DNA of 56,750 nt from Marinicella pacifica (GTDB taxonomy: Bacteria; Pseudomonadota; Gammaproteobacteria; Xanthomonadales; Marinicellaceae). Below the pieces are notes generated by a model. It had not been told where the DNA came from. It ran no database searches and saw only the letters and a list, made by a program, of their open reading frames with translations. This document shows positions 26,173 to 35,383 of this stretch, in pieces. The stretch is from positions 1 through 56,750 of the forward strand of contig NZ_BMEO01000014.1 in NCBI RefSeq assembly GCF_014636635.1. The letters are read 5' to 3'. The stretch's first letter is position 1. The number at the start of each line of letters is the position of its first letter. The translations under genes and the position numbers were made by a program.

Positions 26173-27936
26173 TCAATCCATACTGGGTGGTGCCAGCCGA
26201 ATCGCTTCTTCCAGAGAAGTTTTACCGGCTTGCAATAATTCAGCAATCGCCACCCGCAGTGGCAGCATACCCTGACCATAGGCAATTTTGGTGATGACTT
26301 CTGAAGGGGTATCCTTTTTAATGTTTTTCCTGATTTCAGCATCAACAGGCATCATTTCAAAGACCCCGGTTCGGCCATGGTAACCGGTGTTACGACATTC
26401 ATCACAACCCACCGCTTCAAACAGTTCTTTGGGTGGTGATAAATCATAAGGATGTACCATGGAAACCCATTTTTCGGCATCCACCTTGTGTGATTTTTTA
26501 CAGTGCGGACACAATAAACGAATCAACCGTTGTGCAATGATACCCGCCAGGGTACTGCGCAGTAAATAATCCGGCACACCCAAATCCAGTAAGCGATTAA
26601 TCGCAGAAGGTGCATCATTGGTGTGCAAGGTGGACAGTACCAGATGCCCGGTCAGGGAGGCCTGAACCGCCATTTTGGCAGTTTCCAAATCCCGAATCTC
26701 ACCCACCATAATGATGTCGGGGTCTTGCCTTAACAGTGTTCGAACACCATCGGCAAAATGTAAGCCAATTTTGGGGTTGACTTGCATCTGATTGAGTACA
26801 CCGTCCACCATTTCAATCGGATCTTCCACAGTCGAGACATTCACTTCCGGGGTTGCCAGTTGTTTTAAGGTTGAATACAAAGTCGTGGTTTTGCCCGAAC
26901 CGGTGGGGCCGGTCACGAGGACAATACCATGAGGCCGATTTATCATGCGCTCCCAGGTTGCTGCTTCTGATTCGCTAAACCCCAAATCACGGTAATTTAC
27001 GACCACCGCTTCAGGGTCAAAAATCCGCATCACACATTTTTCACCGAAGGTGGTGGGCATGGTGGAAACCCGCAATTCAATTTCACGACCATTTTCGGAT
27101 AAAGTTTTAATGCGGCCATCTTGCGGGCGACGTTTTTCCGCCACATCGATGCGCGATAAAATCTTAATGCGGCTGGTGACCGCGGACATCACCGAAGGTG
27201 GTAAATCATAGACCTTCATGAGCTTGCCATCAATCCGAAATCGCACCAACGCCTCATCCCGTTTCGGTTCCAGATGAATATCACTGGCGCGTTGTTCAAA
27301 AGCATACTGTAACAACCAGTCCACCAGACCAATCACGTGCTGATCGTCGGCATGAATATCCTTGTTGCTACCAAGTTTTACCAATTGTTCTAAATTCAAT
27401 ACCGGGTCATTGGTTTTACCCAGGTGGCGTCTTTTGGCTGATTGGACCTGCCGGTTCACACCGTAAAATTCATACAATAAACGCTGCAGATCGATCGGAT
27501 TGACATGCACCCGTTCAATTTTTTGGTTATGAATTTTTTGAATGTCACTGAGCCAATCGGTCTGGGCCGGATTGGCCACCGCAATCTGTATGGTTTTACT
27601 GTCGATACCAATGGGTAGAATCTGGTGTTGGCGTGCATAGCCCTGAGAAATGACCTGAGTGACCTGATTGACATTGATTTTGGTTGGGTCAATCTTCTGA
27701 TACGGTAATTTATTGGCTTTGGCTACCCACTGAGTCACAAATTCCAGGGTAATGGGCTTGCCGGTTTTCTGGTTGGTGATTTTATTATCAACAATTGACA
27801 CATAGGGATGCACTGTGCTGGATTTTACCTGTGATTTTTCCAGTAAACGTGCCGCCGCTTGCTGGTTAATAATACCGGTTTTTAACCACTGGCGCGCCAC
27901 GCTTGCCATAAATTGTCTGTCAGATGGGTTCATCAA
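26173..27936 (-). CDS. GspE/PilB-type secretion or pilus assembly ATPase
   Basis: 587 residues. The N-terminal part matches GspE/MshE N-domains (about 60-170). The ATPase domain has Walker A GPTGSGKTTTLYS, Walker B-like MVGEIRDLETAKMAV, a His box TGHLVLSTLHTN, and a C-terminal four-Cys zinc knuckle (CPHC...CDEC). It powers assembly of a type II secretion pseudopilus or type IV pilus at the inner membrane. No other secretion or pilus gene is adjacent, so it is separated from its apparatus. Its start overlaps the ABC ATPase gene by 17 bp. Confidence 0.92.
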   Translation of the reverse strand: MMNPSDRQFMASVARQWLKTGIINQQAAARLLEKSQVKSSTVHPYVSIVDNKITNQKTGKPITLEFVTQWVAKANKLPYQKIDPTKINVNQVTQVISQGYARQHQILPIGIDSKTIQIAVANPAQTDWLSDIQKIHNQKIERVHVNPIDLQRLLYEFYGVNRQVQSAKRRHLGKTNDPVLNLEQLVKLGSNKDIHADDQHVIGLVDWLLQYAFEQRASDIHLEPKRDEALVRFRIDGKLMKVYDLPPSVMSAVTSRIKILSRIDVAEKRRPQDGRIKTLSENGREIELRVSTMPTTFGEKCVMRIFDPEAVVVNYRDLGFSESEAATWERMINRPHGIVLVTGPTGSGKTTTLYSTLKQLATPEVNVSTVEDPIEMVDGVLNQMQVNPKIGLHFADGVRTLLRQDPDIIMVGEIRDLETAKMAVQASLTGHLVLSTLHTNDAPSAINRLLDLGVPDYLLRSTLAGIIAQRLIRLLCPHCKKSHKVDAEKWVSMVHPYDLSPPKELFEAVGCDECRNTGYHGRTGVFEMMPVDAEIRKNIKKDTPSEVITKIAYGQGMLPLRVAIAELLQAGKTSLEEAIRLAPPSMD

Positions 27937-28621
27937 ATAGTTTGTCCATATGGGCGTTGTTTAACATTGTAGCTGAATCACCGCTGAGATAACAATCACC
28001 ACCGAGTAGCATCAGAACATGAGTGCAATATTTTTGCACCACATCCAAATCATGACACACCATCACCACCGATTTTTTGCGGCTGATGGCCTGTAATTTT
28101 CTCACCAAAAAACGTTGATATACCACATCCAAATGATTAAACGGTTCGTCTAACAATAAATAATCACTGTTCTGTGCCAGACAAGTGGCAATTTCGACCT
28201 TGCGCCGCTCACCACCGGATAATTGTAAGATTGAACGGTTTTGCAGGTTTTCAATGCGACATTCCTGCAGCATTTGTTCTGTGATATGGTGTCGGTTGTC
28301 GGGATCATCCGGCCATGGGTAACGGCCCATTTCCACCGCCTGATATACGCTGAATGCCAATGAGGGTTCCTGTTCCTGCATCAGATACGCCACTTTTTGT
28401 GCCCGTGACAGGGGGTCCAATTGGTGCATGTTTTCACCATCCACCATGACCTGACCGACATCCGGTGTTATCAACCCGGACAAACACCGCAACAAAGTGG
28501 ATTTGCCGGCACCATTTTGCCCGATAATGCCCCAAAATTCTCCGGCACTGAACGCACAGGACAAATCTGACAACACCCTGCGGTTATCCAAAGTTACGGA
28601 TATGTGCTGAGCGGTTAACAT
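27920..28621 (-). CDS. ABC transporter ATP-binding protein, iron-complex/cobalamin type
   Basis: 233 residues. Walker A GQNGAGKSTLLR, the signature LSGGERRKVEIA, and Walker B YLLLDEPFNHLD with the H-loop region MVCHDLD are intact. It belongs to the FecE/BtuD/HmuV group that drives uptake of ferric siderophores, heme or vitamin B12. Its start codon shares one base with the stop of the FecCD permease (TAATG), so they form one translation-coupled pair. No periplasmic binding protein is encoded nearby, so the substrate is undetermined. Confidence 0.92.
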   Translation of the reverse strand: MLTAQHISVTLDNRRVLSDLSCAFSAGEFWGIIGQNGAGKSTLLRCLSGLITPDVGQVMVDGENMHQLDPLSRAQKVAYLMQEQEPSLAFSVYQAVEMGRYPWPDDPDNRHHITEQMLQECRIENLQNRSILQLSGGERRKVEIATCLAQNSDYLLLDEPFNHLDVVYQRFLVRKLQAISRKKSVVMVCHDLDVVQKYCTHVLMLLGGDCYLSGDSATMLNNAHMDKLFDEPI

Positions 28622-29580
28622 TAGATTTTTCGTGATAAAACTAAAAACACCGGCACCCCAATCAACGCTGTAAAAATACCTACCGGCAACTGAACCGGAC
28701 TCAGCAAGGTACGCGCCAGGGTGTCGGCAATTAACAAAAACAAGGCACCGGCCAAAATACTGATGGGCAGTAAATGGCGGTGTTGGTAACCCACCAAAAG
28801 CCGCACAATATGCGGAATAATCAATCCCACAAACCCGATGGTACCGGCCTGGGCCACCGCCATGGAAGTCAGCAAGGCGGTCATTAAAAAAACCATCAGA
28901 TTTAAACGCTCGGCGTGTACCCCGGATTTACGGGCAAATAACTCACCGCGGGCAAGTAAGTCCAAAGCACTGTGTTGTCGCTGTAACAGGACATAACAAA
29001 AGATTAACAGTACGCCCATCAACCAACTGGGTTGAGCAAACGATAAATCACCCATGAGCCAAAACATCATCGAGCGGATTTGCTGACCATCAGCCAGTGA
29101 CAACATGAAAGAAATTACCGCGGCAAAACCAAAGGCCATGACCACGCCATTTAAAGTGACTTTATTGGGTTTAATGCGCCCATGGTAGCTGAGTTTGAGG
29201 ACCAGCAAGGTGGCCAACAGGGAACCACCGAAGCCAATGAAAAACAAAGCCGCCTGTGACACAGTCAAACCGAGCATAATCACCAACAGCTGACAACTGG
29301 CAGCACCCCCTGATACGCCGAGCAAATAAGGATCCGCCAGTGGATTTTTGACCATGTTCTGAATCAGCAATCCGGCCAGCGCCAAACTGCCGCCAACCAA
29401 GATCGCGTTCAGGGCCCGTGGTAACCGCAAATGCCAGACAATGCCGTAGGTAATGGTGTCGGGTTTAAATAACTGATCCAAAGAAAGACTGACCGATCCC
29501 ATTGACAGGGAAAACAACAGCACCGGCAACAAAAACAACCACCACACCCAGGGTCTTTGCAACCAGTGACGTGTTTGCAT
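28621..29580 (-). CDS. FecCD/BtuC family ABC transporter permease
   Basis: 319 residues with about ten hydrophobic segments. Family marks are LRLPRALNAILVGGSLALAG near the start, NPLADPYLLGVSGGA in the middle, and GTIGFVGLIIPHIVRLLVG, the loop that contacts the ATPase. It forms the inner-membrane channel for iron-siderophore, heme or cobalamin uptake with the next gene's ATPase. It is preceded by a hypothetical gene only 12 bp away. No Fur box is seen in front of the local genes. Confidence 0.92.
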   Translation of the reverse strand: MQTRHWLQRPWVWWLFLLPVLLFSLSMGSVSLSLDQLFKPDTITYGIVWHLRLPRALNAILVGGSLALAGLLIQNMVKNPLADPYLLGVSGGAASCQLLVIMLGLTVSQAALFFIGFGGSLLATLLVLKLSYHGRIKPNKVTLNGVVMAFGFAAVISFMLSLADGQQIRSMMFWLMGDLSFAQPSWLMGVLLIFCYVLLQRQHSALDLLARGELFARKSGVHAERLNLMVFLMTALLTSMAVAQAGTIGFVGLIIPHIVRLLVGYQHRHLLPISILAGALFLLIADTLARTLLSPVQLPVGIFTALIGVPVFLVLSRKI

Positions 29581-29592
29581 CAGAAACTGTTT

Positions 29593-30918
29593 TTAATGTG
29601 CGATGCTGATTGACAACACATCTTTGCGAGAAATGTTGATGGTTGCATCACCACTTTTAAAACGGGTCGAAACGGTCACCTGATTGGCACTGATACCTTT
29701 CAGCACGCCAAAAATGGGCCGCCCGCGCTTGGTTTTGATTTTCACTGACTGACCAATGGCATCAGACCAGTTTTTTAGGGTGTATTCTTTTTTTTGCTGG
29801 CCGCCAACATGGGTTTTAATGCGTCTAATCAGTTCTTTGGGCTTGTTGGCCTTTTGTTCGCGCTGTTTTAACACCGCTTCACGTTGCTCCATATCACGCC
29901 TTAATGTGTCGATGTCTAAATCCAGATGGTCAATCTTAGACAATTTAATGTCTTGGTATTCCTGTTCACCCAAGGCCGCTTCAATGGTACTGTTTTTAAA
30001 CAATTCACTTTGTGACCAACCGGCCATTTCAAAAATATATTTTGGTTCTTTGAGTTTAAATATGGCGTTATATTCAACATCCGGTTGTAAGGAACGCTGG
30101 TATTGGTTGGCCAGTTTAGACGACATTTCACCGCCGGCATAAATACGCAACATCTGCTGCAGGGCATCACTGCTTTTGGACCGGTAAGCGGCAAATGTGG
30201 GTTGTTTTTCTTTACCGCAGTATTGATTTCGCCGGCTGTTAAACCCTTGATCAGCATAATAATAATACAAGGTATCCACAATGGTGTCGTGGAAGGCCAG
30301 TCGTTCATCGTTGTTGGCCCGGGCTAAGCCCCCTGACCAGGTGCTGTACCAGTTATCCGGGCTGTGTATGTTGATATTAAAATCAATGTTGTATTCATCC
30401 ACCAGCGCATAGGTGAATTTGACATCAAAAATCGGTTGCAAAACACCCATCGCTTGCCATTGCGCCACAGAAAAACTGGGCCCCGGACCTTCACCACAGC
30501 CAAAAGCACCCAAATAACCCATCACCACCGGATAATAATTGCTTTTCAGTATTTGCGACAACAAACGGCTGTTGGCATCGGGCAAACGTACCTGGTTAAA
30601 ATTCACGGTTAACTCGGACGGCAGTTTAACCAGTAAATCAGTCGATTTAGTGAACAACAAATCGCGGGCATCGGTGGTCACTGTGATTGAATCCACATGA
30701 ATGACGTCTTGATAACCGCGGGGCTTAAACTGCACGCCCTTAATCGCAATATCACCACTGACAGAAACACTGTGATCACGGTATGACCAGTCACCGAGGT
30801 GACTTAAATGTGACATCACACCCTCCACAAAAAATTCACTGTTGTGATTGATACGCCACCAGGGCAAAGCCACCAAAGCAGCCACAACAACGATAATAAT
30901 GATATTTTTTTTATTCAT
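29593..30918 (-). CDS. Membrane-anchored protein of unknown function
   Basis: 441 residues. One N-terminal transmembrane anchor (MNKKNIIIIVVVAALVALPW) is followed by a long beta-rich region (about 35-330) that carries AsmA-like features (GDIAIKGVQFKPRG and HVDSITVTTDARDLL). A charged coiled segment (about 335-375, EQREAVLKQREQKANK) leads to a final module of about 60 residues, KNWSDAIGQSVKIKTKRGRP then GVLKGISANQVTVST, which looks like a small Sm/SH3-type beta barrel. No family was recognised with certainty. It sits between the PLD gene (9 bp) and the FecCD permease (12 bp). Confidence 0.75.
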   Translation of the reverse strand: MNKKNIIIIVVVAALVALPWWRINHNSEFFVEGVMSHLSHLGDWSYRDHSVSVSGDIAIKGVQFKPRGYQDVIHVDSITVTTDARDLLFTKSTDLLVKLPSELTVNFNQVRLPDANSRLLSQILKSNYYPVVMGYLGAFGCGEGPGPSFSVAQWQAMGVLQPIFDVKFTYALVDEYNIDFNINIHSPDNWYSTWSGGLARANNDERLAFHDTIVDTLYYYYADQGFNSRRNQYCGKEKQPTFAAYRSKSSDALQQMLRIYAGGEMSSKLANQYQRSLQPDVEYNAIFKLKEPKYIFEMAGWSQSELFKNSTIEAALGEQEYQDIKLSKIDHLDLDIDTLRRDMEQREAVLKQREQKANKPKELIRRIKTHVGGQQKKEYTLKNWSDAIGQSVKIKTKRGRPIFGVLKGISANQVTVSTRFKSGDATINISRKDVLSISIAH

Positions 30919-30927
30919 AGGATTATT

Positions 30928-32658
30928 TTACATGATTGGTTCGGCAAAACCACCAAAGGCAGAAATAATTAAAGTTTGTATTTGCTTCAGGGGCAAATCA
31001 ACGTCGGGGAAATTACCCACTGATTTGTAATGTTCAAAGAAATCCGGATGATCACGAGGCACCGGCTCTTTGCCCGGTAACAATTCGTAGCTGGTTGAAT
31101 ACCGGAACGGCCAGATGTCAAAAATCGGTAGTTTTCTGGAAATCGTGGCAAAAAAACCACTGACATGACTGAAAAAAGGGATTTGTTCCTTGGCCGCCAC
31201 CAGCCAACTGTTTTCAGCCAGCATGTCCTGCTCAATACTGGCGGTTAACTTGGCCGCAAATTCACGGTCATAAATAATGAATCCCGATTCAGTGTTCAAA
31301 ACATCCGAGCGCGGGTCAAAGTTATGGCTGCCAATCATAGACACCTTGTCGTCAATCACAAAAGACTTGCTGTGCATACCAAAACGGGTATGTTCATTGG
31401 TTTGGTGGGTGGCAAAGAATTTTTCCAGCATACCCGGACGTTGTTTAAACTCATAAATTTGCATACCCAGTTTTTTCAGGTAAAAACGTTTGTGCTTTAA
31501 ACTGATGGCGTACACATAAAAAGCATCGGTTGACGACAGGGAATTGGTGGATACCCGAAGTTTTAAATCCGGATGTTGTTTGCGCAGATTTCTGAACATC
31601 TGCCGCGCTTTGCGGGAAAACACCAGATAAGGGGTCTGAATTAACAATTCGTGTTTGGTGCGTGCAAACAAATCATGAAACTTTTCGGTTAATTGTTTAT
31701 TGGCCGCCCGGGCATCCTTGTTAAAAGGTTTATCATGGCTGTCACTAAAATATTCAACCGCATCCACGGCCACAAAATCCGAAAAAAAAGTGTGTTCAAT
31801 GAAAACGTTATCGTCAGCCTGCCGACTCAACTTTTGCACAAACTCAGGCAAGGGTTTATCCCAGTCTGTCTGGGCCTCCTGATTATTAATGATGCGATTA
31901 GCCACATCATTTAAGTGCGTCAGCGGCAACACATGCGGCGAGGTCCAGAATTGATCAAACGAGGTCACAATTTCATCCACCACTGAACCAATGGCCATCA
32001 CCTCCCTATCTTTGTAATTAAACGTGGCATCCCAGTCAAAATAACGGCTGGAGTAATTGCGTCCGCCGACAATCGCGTAACGGTCATCCACCACAAAAGC
32101 TTTGTTGTGCATGCGTCGGTTCAGGGTCACCAGACAACAGGCAATCGCTGAAGCAAATTCAAAAGCCGAGGTGTGGGCGTCACTGAACACCGGGTTATAC
32201 AAGCGGAACTCAAAATTCTGATGTATGGTGGCCAGTTCAGCCATCAGCCAGGAATTGTCCATGGTATAGAGCTGGTCGCCGATAATACTGACTTTAACGC
32301 CGCGCCGTGCGGCTTTAATCAGTTCGGCCAACACCCAGTTCCCCGCCTCATCGTTGTTCCAGATGAAGGTCTGAATATCGATGCTGTTTTGAGCGGCACG
32401 AATGAGGTTGATCCGTGCCAGCAATGATTGCTCGCCGTGATCCAGAATCAGCATCTGGTTTTTATCGGTCATCTGACTGGTGGCATACAGTTTACTGAAC
32501 GCCGTGTTGCGAGCGCAAGCGGTGATTTCATTGACAGGGCAGGTTAAGGTGACATCCTTTTTCAGTTCTGTCACGGTTTCGGCGCGGCGCAATGTTTGCC
32601 GGTCGATTTGACAACCCAACAGCAAAAATCCAATAATAATTAATAAGCCTTGCTTCAT
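30928..32658 (-). CDS. Phospholipase D-superfamily lipoprotein (cardiolipin-synthase-like)
   Basis: 576 residues. The signal peptide ends in LLLGC, a lipobox (Cys16), so it is membrane-attached. Two HKD motifs are seen: HNKAFVVDDRYAIVGGRNY and HSKSFVIDDKVSMIGSHNF, the catalytic His/Lys/Asp sites of PLD enzymes. The arrangement resembles ClsC-type cardiolipin synthases and related phosphatidyltransferases, with a long insert between the two domains. It probably works on envelope phospholipids. It is immediately downstream of the phosphopantetheinyl transferase gene (0 bp) and 9 bp before the unknown membrane protein. Confidence 0.88.
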   Translation of the reverse strand: MKQGLLIIIGFLLLGCQIDRQTLRRAETVTELKKDVTLTCPVNEITACARNTAFSKLYATSQMTDKNQMLILDHGEQSLLARINLIRAAQNSIDIQTFIWNNDEAGNWVLAELIKAARRGVKVSIIGDQLYTMDNSWLMAELATIHQNFEFRLYNPVFSDAHTSAFEFASAIACCLVTLNRRMHNKAFVVDDRYAIVGGRNYSSRYFDWDATFNYKDREVMAIGSVVDEIVTSFDQFWTSPHVLPLTHLNDVANRIINNQEAQTDWDKPLPEFVQKLSRQADDNVFIEHTFFSDFVAVDAVEYFSDSHDKPFNKDARAANKQLTEKFHDLFARTKHELLIQTPYLVFSRKARQMFRNLRKQHPDLKLRVSTNSLSSTDAFYVYAISLKHKRFYLKKLGMQIYEFKQRPGMLEKFFATHQTNEHTRFGMHSKSFVIDDKVSMIGSHNFDPRSDVLNTESGFIIYDREFAAKLTASIEQDMLAENSWLVAAKEQIPFFSHVSGFFATISRKLPIFDIWPFRYSTSYELLPGKEPVPRDHPDFFEHYKSVGNFPDVDLPLKQIQTLIISAFGGFAEPIM

Positions 32659-33237
32659 CTATTTTAAGGTGTTGATATAAACATGATGAACCGGATAAAA
32701 CGTGGCCACGGCCCCGGCGTATCCTTGGATATCGGTTAAATCAGTAAGATAGAGCGTTGGGTTGTTCGCTGTTGTTTGTTGACGCGCTAACACTGAACGC
32801 CCCAGATAATACCACAAAACCCCGCCGCATAATTTGCACCAGGCTTCTTTTCGGGTCCAAAGCCGATAAAAAAACAGGCGCCTGTTCTCAGGCGATAAGT
32901 TTTTTAAAAAGTGGTGCTCATCGGTATGAAAATAGCGTTGACTGAGGGTGATGAAATCACGCTCTTTTTCGGTGCATTCAATATCCAGACCCAAAGCGCC
33001 TCGTTTTGACAAGCCATATAAATAAGCCCGGCGGCTGTGGCTGTAAGAAAAATCCACCGGCGCATCGGTGAAAGGTTTGCCGTTTTTGTTACGCTTAATA
33101 TCAAACTGAAGCGATTCGGGACAGGCATTGTTTATTAACTGGTGTACAATACCATCGCTGTAAATCTTGGCTTTTTTGCGGTCTTGCTGCGGGTTATGAT
33201 TGAACCACAGCGTGATGGTATCCTTATGATTGATCAT
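32659..33237 (-). CDS. 4'-phosphopantetheinyl transferase (Sfp-like)
   Basis: 192 residues. It transfers phosphopantetheine from CoA to the serine of carrier proteins of fatty acid, polyketide or peptide synthesis. Signature motifs are present: GALGLDIECTEKERDF (Mg-binding Asp and Glu) and FYRLWTRKEAWCKLCG. No carrier-protein or synthase gene is nearby, so it may serve the whole cell as the general transferase. It heads the minus-strand run. Its start codon is only 3 bp from that of midA on the other strand. Confidence 0.9.
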   Translation of the reverse strand: MINHKDTITLWFNHNPQQDRKKAKIYSDGIVHQLINNACPESLQFDIKRNKNGKPFTDAPVDFSYSHSRRAYLYGLSKRGALGLDIECTEKERDFITLSQRYFHTDEHHFLKNLSPENRRLFFYRLWTRKEAWCKLCGGVLWYYLGRSVLARQQTTANNPTLYLTDLTDIQGYAGAVATFYPVHHVYINTLK

Positions 33238-33240
33238 CCT

Positions 33241-34383
33241 ATGTCAGACTCCTTAGAACAAACACAACAAAAATTATGGCAGGCCATAACCCAAGCCATC
33301 CGGCAGCATAACGGATTGCCTTTTTCAGAATTTATGCGCGCGGCCTTATACCAGCCCGGTTGCGGCTATTACAGTGCCGGTTTAAAAAAACTCGGTCAAG
33401 ACGGTGATTTTATCACAGCGGTGGAACTCGGTTCGATGTTTGCACAAACCCTGGCCCGACAGTTTGCAGAAGTCATTGAAATGGTATCAGACCCTGTTAT
33501 TATGGAATTGGGAGCCGGTAGCGGCCGGTTTTGTGCCGATGTCTTAACCGCCCTGGATGATATGGATAAAAATGGCCGATATGTACCTGATTGTTATCTG
33601 ATTTTGGAAGTCAGTGCAGATCTCAAGCAACAGCAACAACAACACATCGACACTTTACCGACTCATTTAAGCAATCGCGTAAAATGGCTCGACACACCAC
33701 CGAAACAACCATTTAATGGTGTTATATTCGCGAACGAAGTCCTCGATGCCTTGCCGGTTGAGGTGTTTCGACATAACAATAATGAATATCAGCGGCTTGT
33801 TTTACAGTTGCAAAATGGACAATTGGTAGAACATTGGCATACGTTTCCAGCAGATCTGTTGACCCAGCTAAAAGCCAAAGAATTAAGCTTACCCGATGGT
33901 TATCGTTCTGAATTCATACCGTATCTTAATAATTGGATGGCGGGCATTACGGCACCACTTCATCAGGGTTTGGTTTTGTTTGTGGACTATGGCTATGGCC
34001 GCGATGTTTATTATCACCCCGAACGACACACCGGCACCCTGGTATGTCATCAGCGTCATCAGGCCAATTTTAATCCTTACCACGATGTCGGGGCACAGGA
34101 CATCACCGCATTTGTTGACTTTACTGCGGTCGCCGAAGCACTGAAAGCCGCTGATTGTGAGGTGGTGGGTTTTAATCATCAAATGGATTTACTCATGGGG
34201 CTTGGTGTTGAAAACATAATCAGCGCCGAAGGTGATTACAGTAATTACTATGCGCAAGCCACGGAATTAAAGCAGCTGATGATGCCGAATGAAATGGGTG
34301 AGAAATTTAAATGTATTGCCGCCTTAAAGAACTTAAATATGACATTAAGCGGCTTTAAGAACAACCGTTTACACAATTTATGA
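33241..34383 (+). CDS. SAM-dependent methyltransferase, MidA/NDUFAF7 (DUF185) family
   Basis: 380 residues from MSDSLEQTQQ; longer frames run into the neighbouring gene. Conserved segments are FMRAALYQPGCGYYSAG, GDFITAVELGSMFAQ, the SAM-binding IMELGAGSGRFCADVL, and FANEVLDALPVE. The mitochondrial homologue NDUFAF7 methylates an arginine of respiratory complex I; bacterial members probably methylate a protein, but this is an inference. It is divergent from the phosphopantetheinyl transferase gene with almost no spacer, and about 80 bp upstream of folE2. Confidence 0.88.
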   Translation: MSDSLEQTQQKLWQAITQAIRQHNGLPFSEFMRAALYQPGCGYYSAGLKKLGQDGDFITAVELGSMFAQTLARQFAEVIEMVSDPVIMELGAGSGRFCADVLTALDDMDKNGRYVPDCYLILEVSADLKQQQQQHIDTLPTHLSNRVKWLDTPPKQPFNGVIFANEVLDALPVEVFRHNNNEYQRLVLQLQNGQLVEHWHTFPADLLTQLKAKELSLPDGYRSEFIPYLNNWMAGITAPLHQGLVLFVDYGYGRDVYYHPERHTGTLVCHQRHQANFNPYHDVGAQDITAFVDFTAVAEALKAADCEVVGFNHQMDLLMGLGVENIISAEGDYSNYYAQATELKQLMMPNEMGEKFKCIAALKNLNMTLSGFKNNRLHNL

Positions 34384-34462
34384 TGGGTATTTTCATGTGC
34401 CAAACCCTTGTTTTTTTATCCGCTAAACCGCATGATATGGGTTTTAGCCAATTTTATAGTTC

Positions 34463-35383
34463 GTGTTAGATTCTACCCACCAAACGGCCACCCTGCCCGA
34501 CATCGCCCAAGAAGAAAAAGCCCACATTGGCGGCCAGTTGCAGTGGGTCGGCATGAGCGACATCGAAATGCCGTTGCAGTTAAACGCCGATGTTCAGGTC
34601 AAAACCGGTGTTGCCCGGGTACGTGCTGAAGTGTCTTTGGACGATTCAGCTTCTAAAGGCATTCATATGTCACGGTTGTATCTGGCCTGTGATCGTTTAT
34701 TCAGTAAACAGTCTGTTGATTTCGATGCTTTGAGTGCGCTGACTGATGAATTTTTAGACAGCCACCGTGATTTGAGCCGTAATGCCTTGGTGGAAGTAGA
34801 ATCCGATATTTTATTACGCCGCAAAGCCCTGGTCACCAATCATGCCGGCTGGCGCAGCTATCCGATTAAATTAACCGTGGTCAATTGCCAACAAACCGGC
34901 GCTGCGCGCTATTTGAGTTTTCAGGTGGTGTATTCCAGTACCTGTCCCTGTTCAGCAGCGCTGGCACGGCAATTAATTCAAGACAATTTTGACCGTCAAT
35001 TTGACGGTGACATGGTGAGCAAAGCCGATGTAGTAACCTGGTTGGGCAGCACCGAGGGCATCAATGCCACCCCCCACAGCCAGCGCAGTACCGCCGTGGT
35101 CAAAATAAAATTGAATCCAAATCAAAGCCGTGTGCCGGTTGAATATTTTATCGAAACCGTGGAAAACACCCTGCAAACCGCTGTTCAAACAGCGGTTAAG
35201 CGCGCCGATGAACAGGCTTTTGCCTTAAGAAACGGCCAAAATCTGATGTTTTGTGAAGATGCCGCACGCCGCATTAAACAAGCACTTGAAAAATCAGACC
35301 GGGTGCAACAATTTCACTTACGGGTGACGCATCATGAGTCCTTACATCCGCATGATGCCACCGCTGAAGCCTACAGCCGTTAA
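34463..35383 (+). CDS. folE2: GTP cyclohydrolase FolE2 (type IB)
   Basis: 306 residues from GTG 34463. FolE2 converts GTP to dihydroneopterin triphosphate, the first step of folate and, via QueD, queuosine synthesis. Motifs include GMSDIEMPLQL near the start, the catalytic-loop cysteines in YSSTCPCSAALARQL, and RSTAVVKIKL. Unlike FolE1 it can use metals other than zinc, and many bacteria express it under zinc shortage; no Zur site was seen here. The only reasonable start in the frame is the GTG, since LDSTHQTATLPD precedes the conserved domain. FolB at 20060 acts later in the same pathway. Confidence 0.94.
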   Translation: MLDSTHQTATLPDIAQEEKAHIGGQLQWVGMSDIEMPLQLNADVQVKTGVARVRAEVSLDDSASKGIHMSRLYLACDRLFSKQSVDFDALSALTDEFLDSHRDLSRNALVEVESDILLRRKALVTNHAGWRSYPIKLTVVNCQQTGAARYLSFQVVYSSTCPCSAALARQLIQDNFDRQFDGDMVSKADVVTWLGSTEGINATPHSQRSTAVVKIKLNPNQSRVPVEYFIETVENTLQTAVQTAVKRADEQAFALRNGQNLMFCEDAARRIKQALEKSDRVQQFHLRVTHHESLHPHDATAEAYSR

